A stretch of 64,000 nt of DNA from Pseudomonas cremoricolorata (GTDB lineage: Bacteria; Pseudomonadota; Gammaproteobacteria; Pseudomonadales; Pseudomonadaceae). Where the stretch lies: the NCBI RefSeq assembly GCF_000759535.1, contig NZ_CP009455.1:1240001-1304000 (forward strand). The letters run 5' to 3'. The position numbers and the translations under genes were made by a program. A model generated the notes under the pieces. The model did not search any database and had not been told where the DNA came from. It saw only the letters and a list, made by a program, of their open reading frames with translations. Shown here piece by piece: positions 29,172 to 37,704 of this stretch (within the stretch, counting starts at the first letter, position 1; each line of letters begins with the position of its first letter).

Positions 29172-30724
29172 AACTCCAGCGCGTTCTACCCCTTCTGCTG
29201 GCCCTGCTGCTCGGCCTTTCTGGCTGTGCCGGCGTCAGTTCGCCGCGGGTGATCAGTCACGCGCTGCCGGCCGACCAGTCGGCGTTCGGCCGCTCGGTGC
29301 AACATCAGGCGGCCGAGCATGAAGGACGCTCGGGATTTCGCCTGCTGCCCAACAGCACCGAAGCGTTCCACGCCCGTGCCGAGCTGCTGCGTCATGCCCA
29401 GACCAGCATCGACCTGCAGTACTACATCGTCCATGACGGCCTCAGCACCCGCGCGTTGGTACATGAGCTGCTACAGGCCGCCGATCGCGGCGTGCGCGTG
29501 CGCGTGCTGCTCGACGACACCACCAGCGACGGCCTGGACACCCTGATCGGCACCTTGGCCGCGCACCCGAACATACAGATTCGCTTGTTCAACCCGCTGC
29601 ACCTGGGCCGCAGCACCGGCGTGACCCGCGCCGCCGGGCGCCTGTTCAACCTGTCGCTGCAGCATCGGCGCATGCACAACAAACTGTTTCTGGTGGACAA
29701 CAGCATGGCCATCGTCGGCGGGCGCAACCTGGGCGATGAGTATTTCGACGCCGAGCCCAACCTCAATTTCACCGACATCGACATGCTCAGCGTCGGGCCT
29801 GTCGCCGAGCAGTTGGGGCACAGCTTCGACCAATACTGGAACAGCGCCCTGAGCCGGCCGATCGGTGATTTCCTCTGGCAACAACCCGATGCCCGCGACC
29901 TTGTGGCCAGCCGCCGCAGCCTGGACGCCTGGCTGGGCGACGCACGCACCAAGCGTCATGTGCTGTACGACCGCCTGATGGAATGGCAACGCAAGCCGCG
30001 CCTGGACAAATGGCGCAATGAACTGATCTGGGCCCATGCGCAAGCATTGTGGGACGCGCCGAGCAAGGTGCTGGCCAAGAACGAGCCCGATCCGCAGTTG
30101 CTCATGACCCGGCAACTGGCACCTGACCTCAAGCACGTCGAGCACGAGCTGATTCTGGTCTCGGCCTATTTCGTCCCTGGGGAGACCGGCCTGCTCTACC
30201 TCACCGGGCGCGCCGATGCCGGGGTGACGGTAAAACTGCTGACCAACTCGCTGGAGGCCACCGACGTGCCGGCCGTGCACGGCGGCTATGCGCCCTACCG
30301 CCGCGCCCTGCTCGAACACGGCGTGCAGTTGTTCGAGCTGCGCCGCCAGCCAGGCGACCCCAGCTCGACCCGTGGCCTGAATTTCCGTGGCAGTTCCGAT
30401 TCGAGCCTGCACAGCAAGGCGATGGTGTTCGACGGGCAGAAGACCTTCGTCGGCTCGTTCAACTTCGACCCGCGTTCAGTGCTATGGAACACCGAAGTGG
30501 GCATTCTGGTCGACAGTCCGAAACTCGCCGCCTACACCCGCGAACTGGCGTTGCAGGGCATGGCGCCCGCCGTCAGCTACAGGCCGACCTTGCAGGGCGA
30601 CAAGCTGGTGTGGATCACTGAAGACGATGGCCAGTTGCATACCCTCGACCACGAGCCTGGCGGCCTGTGGCGGCGTTTCAATGCCTGGGTGGCCAAGGCC
30701 GTAGGCCTGGAGCGCATGCTCTAG
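29168..30724 (+). CDS. Phospholipase D-family lipoprotein (ClsC/YmdC-like)
   Basis: The 518-residue product has a lipoprotein signal ending in LSGC (Cys20), then two HKD motifs: H170-x-K172-x4-D177 (MHNKLFLVDNS) and H415-x-K417-x4-D422 (LHSKAMVFDGQ), each followed by GG/GS-N. This is a complete PLD active site, as in ClsC-type cardiolipin synthases, but lipidation to the envelope is unlike ClsA. The start is a TTG at 29168, with AGGACG about 8 nt upstream, overlapping the MocR stop. It could make cardiolipin or act as a phosphodiesterase on the periplasmic side. Confidence 0.8.
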   Translation: MKLQRVLPLLLALLLGLSGCAGVSSPRVISHALPADQSAFGRSVQHQAAEHEGRSGFRLLPNSTEAFHARAELLRHAQTSIDLQYYIVHDGLSTRALVHELLQAADRGVRVRVLLDDTTSDGLDTLIGTLAAHPNIQIRLFNPLHLGRSTGVTRAAGRLFNLSLQHRRMHNKLFLVDNSMAIVGGRNLGDEYFDAEPNLNFTDIDMLSVGPVAEQLGHSFDQYWNSALSRPIGDFLWQQPDARDLVASRRSLDAWLGDARTKRHVLYDRLMEWQRKPRLDKWRNELIWAHAQALWDAPSKVLAKNEPDPQLLMTRQLAPDLKHVEHELILVSAYFVPGETGLLYLTGRADAGVTVKLLTNSLEATDVPAVHGGYAPYRRALLEHGVQLFELRRQPGDPSSTRGLNFRGSSDSSLHSKAMVFDGQKTFVGSFNFDPRSVLWNTEVGILVDSPKLAAYTRELALQGMAPAVSYRPTLQGDKLVWITEDDGQLHTLDHEPGGLWRRFNAWVAKAVGLERML

Positions 30725-30733
30725 GCCAATCCG

Positions 30734-31873
30734 TCAGGCCGGAGCCGGTTCGAACGCGCCACGGCGCTGGGTCAGCCACACAAGCCCGGCGGCGCCAGCG
30801 GCCATCAGCCACAACAACGCGTGACCACTCACCCACTGGCTACCAGCCCCGGCCAGCAGCGGCCCGAGCAGACAGCCGATGCCCCACAGCTGCGCGACAT
30901 GAGCATTGGCCCGCACCAGCGCATCATCCCGGTAGCGCTCGCCGATCAACACCAATGACAAGGTGAACAACCCGCCTGCACTGGCGCCGAAGAGCACCCA
31001 CAGCGGCCACACCAGCGGCGTGTGCAGCAGAAACGGAATGGCCAGGCTCGACACCAGCAAGCTCAGCGCACAGGCGGTGAACAACAAGCGCCGCGAGACC
31101 CGGTCAGCCAGCGCCCCGATAGGCAACTGCAGCACGGCATCGCCCACCACCACGGTACTGACCATGAACAGCGCCACTTCTGCGGTGAAGCCCTGTTGCA
31201 GGCAATACACCGGCAGCAGCGTCAGAATCATCGCCTCGAAGGCAGCGAACAGAGCGATCGCCCATGCGATCACCGGCAAGCGACGGCAGAAGCCCACCAA
31301 GTCCATCAAGCTGACGCTGCACGCTTCAGTACGCGGCGCGCCGCCGCGGCCAATCAATACCAGAGGCGCGATCAGCAACAGCCCTGTAGCTGCCCAGAAG
31401 CCGAAATCGTCATCCGTGCCGAGCACACCGAGCAACAACGGCCCGGCAAGCTGGCTGAGGGCGTAGCTGCTGCCATACAGCGCCACCAGGCGACCGCGCC
31501 ACTGCTCGACCACCAGCTGGTTGATCCAGCTCTCACCGAGAATGAACACCACGGTCAACGCCATGCCGATCAGCAGGCGCAGGCCCAGCCATAGCGGGTA
31601 ACTGTGCAGCACCGCCAACAGCCCAATCGACACTGCCCCGCCCCACAGGCACACGCGCATGGCCGCCGGCACGCCAAGCCAGCCCGCCAGACGGCTGGAC
31701 AGGCTCGCGCCCAACAGCACCCCCAGCGCTGGCATGGCTGCCATTACGCCAATGGCGAAGCCACCGTAGCCTTGCTGCTCCAGGCGCAGCGAGACCAACG
31801 GCATGCTCACGCCCAGCGCCAGGCCGACACTGAGCACCGCCGACAGAACGGCGAAATAAGTACCCCAACGCAT
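30734..31873 (-). CDS. MFS transporter (YcaD/YfkF-like)
   Basis: This 379-residue protein has about twelve hydrophobic segments and the MFS loop between helices 2 and 3 in a loose form (SSRLAGWLGVPAAMRV), with a second form at GALADRVSRRLLF. GGGAGG lies 5 nt before the ATG at 31873. It converges on the PLD-family gene and is followed upstream by the kauB terminator. Substrate not predictable; it resembles general exporters of the YcaD type. Confidence 0.78.
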   Translation of the reverse strand: MRWGTYFAVLSAVLSVGLALGVSMPLVSLRLEQQGYGGFAIGVMAAMPALGVLLGASLSSRLAGWLGVPAAMRVCLWGGAVSIGLLAVLHSYPLWLGLRLLIGMALTVVFILGESWINQLVVEQWRGRLVALYGSSYALSQLAGPLLLGVLGTDDDFGFWAATGLLLIAPLVLIGRGGAPRTEACSVSLMDLVGFCRRLPVIAWAIALFAAFEAMILTLLPVYCLQQGFTAEVALFMVSTVVVGDAVLQLPIGALADRVSRRLLFTACALSLLVSSLAIPFLLHTPLVWPLWVLFGASAGGLFTLSLVLIGERYRDDALVRANAHVAQLWGIGCLLGPLLAGAGSQWVSGHALLWLMAAGAAGLVWLTQRRGAFEPAPA

Positions 31874-31913
31874 GCAGCCTCCCCGGCCCGGCATGATCCA
31901 TGGCAGAAACGAA

Positions 31914-31945
31914 GCAGCCGGGTCGACCTGAGTCGACCCGGCTGC
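31914..31945 (-). terminator. 14-bp perfect hairpin, terminator of kauB
   Basis: GCAGCCGGGTCGAC (31914-31927) pairs exactly with its complement at 31932-31945 around a 4-nt loop. It lies 25 nt beyond the kauB stop and is followed on the minus strand by TTCGTTTC. It is an unusually stable intrinsic-type terminator. Confidence 0.65.
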
Positions 31946-31970
31946 TGATGGTGCAGTGGCTCACTGGGGC

Positions 31971-33464
31971 TTACAGCTTGACCCAGGTGGCCTTCAACTC
32001 GGTGTACTTCTCCAGCGCGTGCAGCGACTTGTCACGGCCGTTGCCTGACTGTTTGAAGCCGCCGAACGGCGCAGTCATGTCACCACCGTCGTACTGGTTG
32101 ACCCACACGCTGCCAGCACGCACCGCCCGGGCGGTCTTGTGCGCCTTGGAGATGTCAGCCGTCCAGATACCTGCCGCCAGGCCATACGGCGTGTCGTTGG
32201 CGATGGCAATCGCTTCCTCGGCACTGTCGAAGGTAATGACCGACAACACCGGGCCGAAGATTTCTTCCTGGGCGATCTTCATGGCATTGGTGACGCCATC
32301 GAAGATGGTCGGTTCGACATAGGTGCCGCCAGTCTCTTCCAGGATGCGCTTGCCGCCGGTGAGCAGCGTGGCGCCGTCCTGATGGCCGGCCTCGATGTAC
32401 GACAGCACGGTATTCATCTGCTGGGTGTCGACCAGCGCACCCACGGTGGTCGCAGGGTCCAGCGGATTGCCGGGTTTCCAGGCCTTGAGCGCCTCGACGA
32501 CACGCGGCAGGAACTGGTCGCGGATCGAGCGTTCCACCAGCAGACGCGAGCCTGCCGTGCACACCTCACCCTGGTTGAAGGCAATGGCGCTGGCGGCGGC
32601 CTGGGCGGCGGCCTCAAGATCAGGCGCGTCGGCAAAGACGATGTTCGGGCTCTTGCCACCCGCCTCGAGCCACACGCGCTTCATGTTCGATTCGCCTGCG
32701 TAGATCATCAACTGCTTGGCGATACGGCTGGAGCCGGTGAACACCAGGGTGTCGACATCCATGTGCAAGGCCAGCGCCTTGCCCACGGTGTGGCCGTAAC
32801 CGGGCAGCACGTTGAGCACACCCGCCGGAATGCCAGCCTCGACTGCCAGTTGCGCGATACGTATGGCCGTCAGCGGAGATTTTTCCGACGGCTTGAGCAC
32901 CACCGAGTTACCGGTTGCCAACGCCGGGCCGAGCTTCCAGCAGGCCATCAGCAGCGGGAAGTTCCACGGCACGATGGCCGCGACCACACCGACCGGTTCG
33001 CGGGTCACCAGACCGAGCTGATCGTGCGGGGTGGGGGCGACTTCGTCGTAGACCTTGTCGATGGCCTCGGCGGTCCACTGGATGGCATTGGCCGCACCGG
33101 GAATGTCGATGCTGGAGGAATCGCCGATCGGCTTGCCCATGTCGAGGGTTTCCAGCAGGGCCAGCTCTTCGAGATTGGCACGCATCAGCTCGGCGAAACG
33201 AATCAGGCGGGCCTTGCGCTTGGCCGGCGCCAACGCCGACCAGACGCCCGAGGCGAAGGTGGCGCGGGCATTTTCCACCGCCAGGTTGGCATCTGCCAGG
33301 TCACAGCTGGCGACCTTGGCGAGGAACCGACCATCGACGGGGCTGAGGCAATCGAAGGTTTGCGCGGAACTGGCCTGGGTATACTCGCCGTTGATGAAGG
33401 CGCGGCCTTCGATCTTCAGTTGTTGTGCCCGTTGTTCCCAATCCGCACGCGTCAGGGTAGTCAT
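31971..33464 (-). CDS. kauB: Gamma-glutamyl-gamma-aminobutyraldehyde / 4-guanidinobutyraldehyde dehydrogenase
   Basis: The 497-residue aldehyde dehydrogenase has catalytic E267 (LEAGGKSP) and C302 (GEVCTAGSR), with the co-enzyme segment VPWNFP at about 166-171. Length and sequence fit KauB of Pseudomonas and PuuC of E. coli, which oxidise aldehydes from polyamine and arginine breakdown with NAD(P). AGGAGG lies 8 nt before the ATG at 33464. A 30-nt inverted repeat in the leader suggests regulation. The cupin gene lies divergently upstream. I do not see gabT beside it. Confidence 0.88.
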   Translation of the reverse strand: MTTLTRADWEQRAQQLKIEGRAFINGEYTQASSAQTFDCLSPVDGRFLAKVASCDLADANLAVENARATFASGVWSALAPAKRKARLIRFAELMRANLEELALLETLDMGKPIGDSSSIDIPGAANAIQWTAEAIDKVYDEVAPTPHDQLGLVTREPVGVVAAIVPWNFPLLMACWKLGPALATGNSVVLKPSEKSPLTAIRIAQLAVEAGIPAGVLNVLPGYGHTVGKALALHMDVDTLVFTGSSRIAKQLMIYAGESNMKRVWLEAGGKSPNIVFADAPDLEAAAQAAASAIAFNQGEVCTAGSRLLVERSIRDQFLPRVVEALKAWKPGNPLDPATTVGALVDTQQMNTVLSYIEAGHQDGATLLTGGKRILEETGGTYVEPTIFDGVTNAMKIAQEEIFGPVLSVITFDSAEEAIAIANDTPYGLAAGIWTADISKAHKTARAVRAGSVWVNQYDGGDMTAPFGGFKQSGNGRDKSLHALEKYTELKATWVKL

Positions 33465-33490
33465 ACCAAACTCCTCCTCTTGTATAGGTG

Positions 33491-33520
33491 CAACGCCGCA
33501 CCGAGGATTTCTCGGCGTTG
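33491..33520 (-). promoter_or_regulatory. Inverted repeat in the kauB leader
   Basis: CAACGCCG (33491-33498) and CGGCGTTG (33513-33520) are exact complements. An alternative inner stem CCGAG/CTCGG overlaps the second arm. The element is 27 nt before the kauB ATG and has no T-run, so an operator or a switchable leader structure is more likely than a terminator. Confidence 0.45.
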
Positions 33521-33659
33521 TCTGAAATGCTGGCCGGGTACACTGCGCACACGGGCCGCGACACCCTAAACCAGGGCGGTCAGACTATCAATATATTTGA
33601 CATTAAAGCCAGCAAGGCCTCTCCATGTTCATTTTATTAAACGGTCAAAGGGGTTAATC

Positions 33660-34019
33660 ATGAGCATCGCTACCATCATAGACTTCGCCCAGGCGCTCAC
33701 CGAAGCCGAGAGCTATCGCCCTGCTGCAGAGAAAATCATCAAGGGCGAACCGGATCAGCTGATCTACAACCACTATGCCAGTCCGTGCGGCCAATTCGCC
33801 GCCGGCGTCTGGGAGGGTGCCGTGGGCCAGTGGCAGGTGCATTACACCGAGCATGAATACTGCGAAATCGTTCAAGGCGTTTCGGTGTTGCGCGATGAGG
33901 CGGGTGAAGCCAAGACGCTGCGGGCAGGCGATCGCTTCGTGATCCCGGCGGGGTTCAAAGGCACTTGGGAAGTGCTCGAGCCGTGTCGCAAGATTTACGC
34001 GCTGTTCGAGTCCAAGTAG
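33660..34019 (+). CDS. Cupin-domain protein (DUF861/EutQ-like)
   Basis: A 119-residue single-domain cupin: the segment WQVHYTEHEYCEIVQGVSVL followed by LRAGDRFVIPAGFKGTWEVL gives both cupin motifs, including His/Glu residues that may bind metal. The ATG at 33660 has AAGGGG 7 nt upstream. It is divergent from kauB; a homologue sits in the same place in P. aeruginosa near kauB and rpmG. A role in polyamine or amine metabolism is suggested by position only. Confidence 0.8.
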   Translation: MSIATIIDFAQALTEAESYRPAAEKIIKGEPDQLIYNHYASPCGQFAAGVWEGAVGQWQVHYTEHEYCEIVQGVSVLRDEAGEAKTLRAGDRFVIPAGFKGTWEVLEPCRKIYALFESK

Positions 34020-34201
34020 CGGCCAGCTTACCGTCCGGCAATCATGGCCTTGCAAGCAGCAGTGCGGCCTGGAGTTCGGACGGTTTCCAATGCAGGTCAG
34101 CACTGCCCTGGTGCAACATGGCAGCATTATCTACCGTTTTTCTCGGCTCACCCGCGTCACCTTTGTACGACCCAATAAAGGGTGACCAACGAGGAAAAAT
34201 C

Positions 34202-34447
34202 ATGCACCCGTGCAAAGAAAGCATTGGCGACGTTCAACATCTGGTGGGTACGCCTTTCGTCCCCAGCGTCGTGGCCTACATTCAGGAAATGACTGGTATC
34301 TCGCGAGTCGAGAAGCTCAGGCCAACACGCGAAGCGCGCTTCTGCGAAGTTGAATATGAAGTCAAGGACGGCATTATCGTCAATATCTACGTCGCTCGCC
34401 ACGCAACCCCCCATAGGGTGTGGGTCGCGCCTGCGAAACGCGAGTGA
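34202..34447 (+). CDS. Small protein resembling the I78 peptidase-inhibitor family, without signal peptide
   Basis: The 81-residue product shows the I78 pattern: C4...LVGTPF (15-20), then GISRVEKLRPTREA (31-44) and a strand with EYEVKDGIIVNIYVA (about 50-64). Bacterial I78 proteins are usually exported and have C and VRC-like ends; here no export signal is present and the final CG is missing. GAGGA lies 7 nt before the ATG at 34202. It is single, ends 40 nt before a strong terminator, and I cannot confirm inhibitor activity. It may be an intracellular form or a different family with a similar fold. Confidence 0.6.
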   Translation: MHPCKESIGDVQHLVGTPFVPSVVAYIQEMTGISRVEKLRPTREARFCEVEYEVKDGIIVNIYVARHATPHRVWVAPAKRE

Positions 34448-34487
34448 CGAGACCTGGAGTAATCCACTTCTTGCTGCGTAGAAGCAA

Positions 34488-34521
34488 AAAAAACCCGCCT
34501 CCTTTCGGACGCGGGTTTTTT
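34488..34521. terminator. Bidirectional rho-independent terminator between the I78-like gene and rpmG
   Basis: An A-run plus CCCGC (34488-34498) pairs with GCGGG plus a T-run (34511-34521) around a 12-nt loop. The A/T flanks let it work for both the plus-strand gene and the rpmBG operon. Confidence 0.8.
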
Positions 34522-34537
34522 CGGGTCGCCAGATCAA

Positions 34538-34693
34538 TTACTTGATCTTGGCTTCCTTGTAGGTCACGTGCTTGCGAACAACCGGATCGTATTTCTTGAT
34601 CTCGATTTTGTCCGGGGTAGTACGCTTGTTCTTGTCGGTGGTATAGAAGTGGCCAGTGCCAGCGCTCGATACCAGACGGATCAATTCACGCAT
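34538..34693 (-). CDS. rpmG: 50S ribosomal protein L33
   Basis: The 51-residue basic protein (start [19 protein letters not shown]) is bL33, with the conserved [21 protein letters not shown] core. It lacks the zinc-binding cysteine pairs found in the C+ form. It follows rpmB by 10 nt, the usual rpmB-rpmG pair. The frame continues upstream but the ATG at 34693 gives the standard length. Confidence 0.97.
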   Translation of the reverse strand: MRELIRLVSSAGTGHFYTTDKNKRTTPDKIEIKKYDPVVRKHVTYKEAKIK

Positions 34694-34703
34694 GATGCTC
34701 TCC

Positions 34704-34940
34704 TTAAACCTTGTTGCCGGCGCGGCGAATGTCGACCAGAACGGCATCGATGCCGCGCTTGTCGATGATACGCATACCTTTGGCGGAAACGCGCAGACGC
34801 ACGAAACGCTTCTCGGATTCAACCCAGAAACGGTGGTGCTGCAGGTTCGGCAGGAAACGACGACGGGTTTTGTTGTTTGCGTGGGAAATGTTGTTCCCGG
34901 TTACCGGACCCTTACCGGTAACTTGACAGACTCTCGACAT
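34704..34940 (-). CDS. rpmB: 50S ribosomal protein L28
   Basis: The 78-residue protein begins [20 protein letters not shown] and matches bL28 over its full length ([20 protein letters not shown]). It is a large-subunit protein near the exit region. First gene of the rpmB-rpmG operon. Confidence 0.98.
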   Translation of the reverse strand: MSRVCQVTGKGPVTGNNISHANNKTRRRFLPNLQHHRFWVESEKRFVRLRVSAKGMRIIDKRGIDAVLVDIRRAGNKV

Positions 34941-35302
34941 GCCTCAGCCCTCTAAAACCACATGCCCAACCCGGCATGGGTTGGCCGCTTAATCTCTCAG
35001 TCTTGGCGCCAGGCGCCGTATTTCAGGGGTCTTACACGACCGGATCCGTTTGCACGGCAGGCCGAGCCCCTAGAAAAGAGCGCTGCTTTATACCAGAAAG
35101 AGTTCTTCGCAACAACAGATTATGCGCAGGAAGCTCAGGCCATACGCGGCCGACCAGCATAGCGACAGGGGCGCGGGGGTGTCGACCGTCTGTCGACGAA
35201 TTTATCGACACAGCGGTGGTCATTTGCAAACGTCGCCACTAGTGTAGGGCCTTTCCCAGACTGCACCGGCAGATGGCTATCTGATCCTACCGAGGAGCCC
35301 AC
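34941..35302. other. Divergent intergenic region between rpmB and the peptide-binding protein gene
   Basis: No gene is seen in these 362 nt. It must hold the promoters for rpmB (minus) and the binding-protein gene (plus). It contains GTGTCGA (35179-35185) facing TCGACAC (35205-35211), an exact inverted repeat, with a further TGTCGAC at 35191-35197, giving three copies of TGTCGA within 33 nt. This cluster may be a regulator site for the binding-protein gene. Confidence 0.45.
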
Positions 35303-36892
35303 ATGCGTGCCGCCACCCTTTGCTTCGCGTTGTCTTCCCTGTTCGCCGCGGGCCTTGCCCAGGCCACGCCGCTGGTGGTGTGCACCGAAGCCAGCCCGGA
35401 AGGCTTCGATGTGGTTCAGTACAACTCGCTGACCACCACCAATGCCGCGGCCGACGTACTGATGAACCGTCTGGTCGAGTTCGACGCGGCACAGGGCAAG
35501 GTGATTCCGAGCCTGGCCGAACAGTGGAAGGTTTCAGCCGATGGTCTGACCTACGATTTCACCCTGCGCAAAGGGGTGAAATTCCATAGCACCGCTTACT
35601 TCAAGCCGACCCGCGAGCTACAGGCCGACGACGTGCTGTTCAGCTTCCAGCGCATGCTCTACCCCGCTCACGCCTGGTACAAAAGCGCACCCGGCGGCTA
35701 TCCGCATGCCCAGTCGCTGCAACTGCCCAGCCTGATCAAGTCGGTCGAAGCACCGACGCCAGACACCGTGCGCTTCACCCTCGACCACCCCGACGCCACG
35801 TTCCTGGCGACCTTGAGCATGGGCTTCGCCTCGATCTATTCCGCAGAATATGCCGACAAGCTGCTCAAGGCCGGGGCCCAGGACAAGCTCAACAGCCAGC
35901 CGATCGGTACCGGGCCGTTCGTTTTCCAACGTTTCCAGAAAGACGCGCTGGTGCGCTACCGCGCCAACGCCGACTACTTCGCCGGCAAACCCGCGGTCGA
36001 CCCGTTGATCTATTCCATCACCCCGGATGCCACCGTTCGTCTGCAGAAGCTCAAGCGCAACGAGTGCCAAGTGGCGCTTTCGCCCAAGCCGCTGGACATC
36101 GCCGAAGCCAAGCAGGATGACGCGCTGCAGGTCGCCAGCACCCCTGCATTCATGACCGCCTTCGTCGCCATCAACAGCCAGCGTCCACCGCTGAACAAGC
36201 CTGAGGTGCGTCAGGCGATCAACCTGGCCTTCGACAAGACCAGCTACCTGCAAGCAGTGTTCGAGAACACCGGTACCGCCGCCAACGGGCCCTACCCGCC
36301 GACCACCTGGGGCTATGCCAAGAACCTGCCGGGCTATCCGACCGACGTGGAAAAGGCCAAGGCGCTGATGGCCAAGGCGGGCCTCGCGGAAGGCTTCAGC
36401 ACCACGATCTGGACCCGTCCCTCGGGCAGCCTGCTCAACCCCAACCCCAGCCTGGGCGCGCAAATGCTGCAGGCCGACCTGAAGAAGATCGGTATCAAGG
36501 CTGAAATCCGCGTGATCGAATGGGGCGAACTGATCCGCCGCGCCAAGACCGGCGAGCACGACCTGCTGTTCATGGGCTGGGCCGGCGACAACGGCGATCC
36601 GGATAACTTCCTGACCCCACAGTTTTCCTGCGCCGCGGTGCAGTCGGGCACCAATTTCGCACGCTTCTGCGACCCGCGTCTGGACCAGTTGATCACCGCC
36701 GGGCGCACCACCGCCGACCAGAGCGTGCGCAGCCGCCTGTACCAGCAGGCACAGACGTTGATTCAGCAACAGGCACTGTGGCTGCCATTGGCTCACCCGA
36801 CCGCCTCGACGTTGCTGCGCAAACGTGTGGAGGGATATCAGGTGAGTCCATTCGGGCGCCTGGACTTCGCTGGCACCTCGGTCGCACGTTGA
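35303..36892 (+). CDS. Dipeptide/oligopeptide-type periplasmic substrate-binding protein (DppA/SBP_bac_5)
   Basis: A 529-residue precursor with a signal peptide ending AQA-TPL (about residue 21). The mature part fits the SBP_bac_5 family (GLTYDFTLRKGVKFH, SQPIGTGPFVFQRF, INLAFDKTSY, FMGWAGDNGDPDNF). It resembles DppA-like proteins that bind di- and tripeptides or haem. No permease or ATPase genes flank it, so it must share a transporter encoded elsewhere. It is followed convergently by radC with 6 nt between. Confidence 0.85.
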   Translation: MRAATLCFALSSLFAAGLAQATPLVVCTEASPEGFDVVQYNSLTTTNAAADVLMNRLVEFDAAQGKVIPSLAEQWKVSADGLTYDFTLRKGVKFHSTAYFKPTRELQADDVLFSFQRMLYPAHAWYKSAPGGYPHAQSLQLPSLIKSVEAPTPDTVRFTLDHPDATFLATLSMGFASIYSAEYADKLLKAGAQDKLNSQPIGTGPFVFQRFQKDALVRYRANADYFAGKPAVDPLIYSITPDATVRLQKLKRNECQVALSPKPLDIAEAKQDDALQVASTPAFMTAFVAINSQRPPLNKPEVRQAINLAFDKTSYLQAVFENTGTAANGPYPPTTWGYAKNLPGYPTDVEKAKALMAKAGLAEGFSTTIWTRPSGSLLNPNPSLGAQMLQADLKKIGIKAEIRVIEWGELIRRAKTGEHDLLFMGWAGDNGDPDNFLTPQFSCAAVQSGTNFARFCDPRLDQLITAGRTTADQSVRSRLYQQAQTLIQQQALWLPLAHPTASTLLRKRVEGYQVSPFGRLDFAGTSVAR

Positions 36893-36898
36893 CCGGCC

Positions 36899-37579
36899 TC
36901 AGGCGCTGAACCAACCGTGCTCGACCATCGACAGCGGGTCACCTTCGCCCACGATGATGTGATCGAGCACGCGTACGTCAACCAGCTTGAGCGCCGTTTT
37001 CAAGGTCAGGGTCAGGTGCACGTCCTCGGGGCTGGGTTCACACACCCCCGAGGGATGGTTATGGCACAGGATGGCTGCAGCGGCGTTGCGCGCCAGCGCC
37101 CGGCGCACCACTTCGCGCGGGAACACGCTGGCGCGATCGATGGTGCCGCGAAACAGCACCTCGAAAGCCAGCGGCCTGTGCCGGCTGTCCAGAAACAGGC
37201 AGGCGAAGACCTCGCTGGCTTCGTGGCGCATCATCGCCTTCAGGTAACGCCTGACCTGCTGCGGCGACTCCAACGCCGGCTCGCGGGCGATGGACTCGGC
37301 CAGGTGACGCCTGCCGATTTCCAGCAAGGCCTGCAACTGCGCGTAGCGCACCGGTCCAAGCCCGGTTTCACCCAGAAACGCTGCCCTGTCGGCCTCCAGG
37401 ACCTGTCGCAGTCCGCCGAAGCGGGCCAGCAGCCCTCGGGCGAGGTCAACCACGTTACGCCCGCGCACGCCCGAGCCCAGCAGCACGGCGAGCAGCTCGG
37501 CATCCGACAGACCGGCAGCACCCTGCTCGAGCAACTTTTCCCGTGGTCGTTCGGCCAAAGGCCATTCCCTGATGTTCAT
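36899..37579 (-). CDS. radC: RadC family DNA-repair-associated protein (JAMM domain)
   Basis: The 226-residue protein has an N-terminal helix-hairpin-helix region (about 24-80) and a C-terminal JAMM metal site: HNHPSG at 173-178 and D186 ([10 protein letters not shown]). The biochemical role of RadC is still unsettled; it was first linked to repair and is now known to be dispensable for it in several species. GGAG precedes the ATG at 37579. It diverges from coaBC. Confidence 0.93.
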   Translation of the reverse strand: MNIREWPLAERPREKLLEQGAAGLSDAELLAVLLGSGVRGRNVVDLARGLLARFGGLRQVLEADRAAFLGETGLGPVRYAQLQALLEIGRRHLAESIAREPALESPQQVRRYLKAMMRHEASEVFACLFLDSRHRPLAFEVLFRGTIDRASVFPREVVRRALARNAAAAILCHNHPSGVCEPSPEDVHLTLTLKTALKLVDVRVLDHIIVGEGDPLSMVEHGWFSA

Positions 37580-37704
37580 CGACGCTCCTTGTGTGGTACT
37601 GCGGCGCATTTGGGCGCTGTGTTAACCTAGTTCGTCCCGTAGATGCGACGATCCGCCGCAGGCAGGCTCGTCGCCGCACGCTCTCTCTGGAAAAAGGCCT
37701 TTCT

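Noticed and set aside
35303..36892. A complete dipeptide ABC transporter locus
   Set aside because: Only the binding protein is present; radC and rpmBG flank it.
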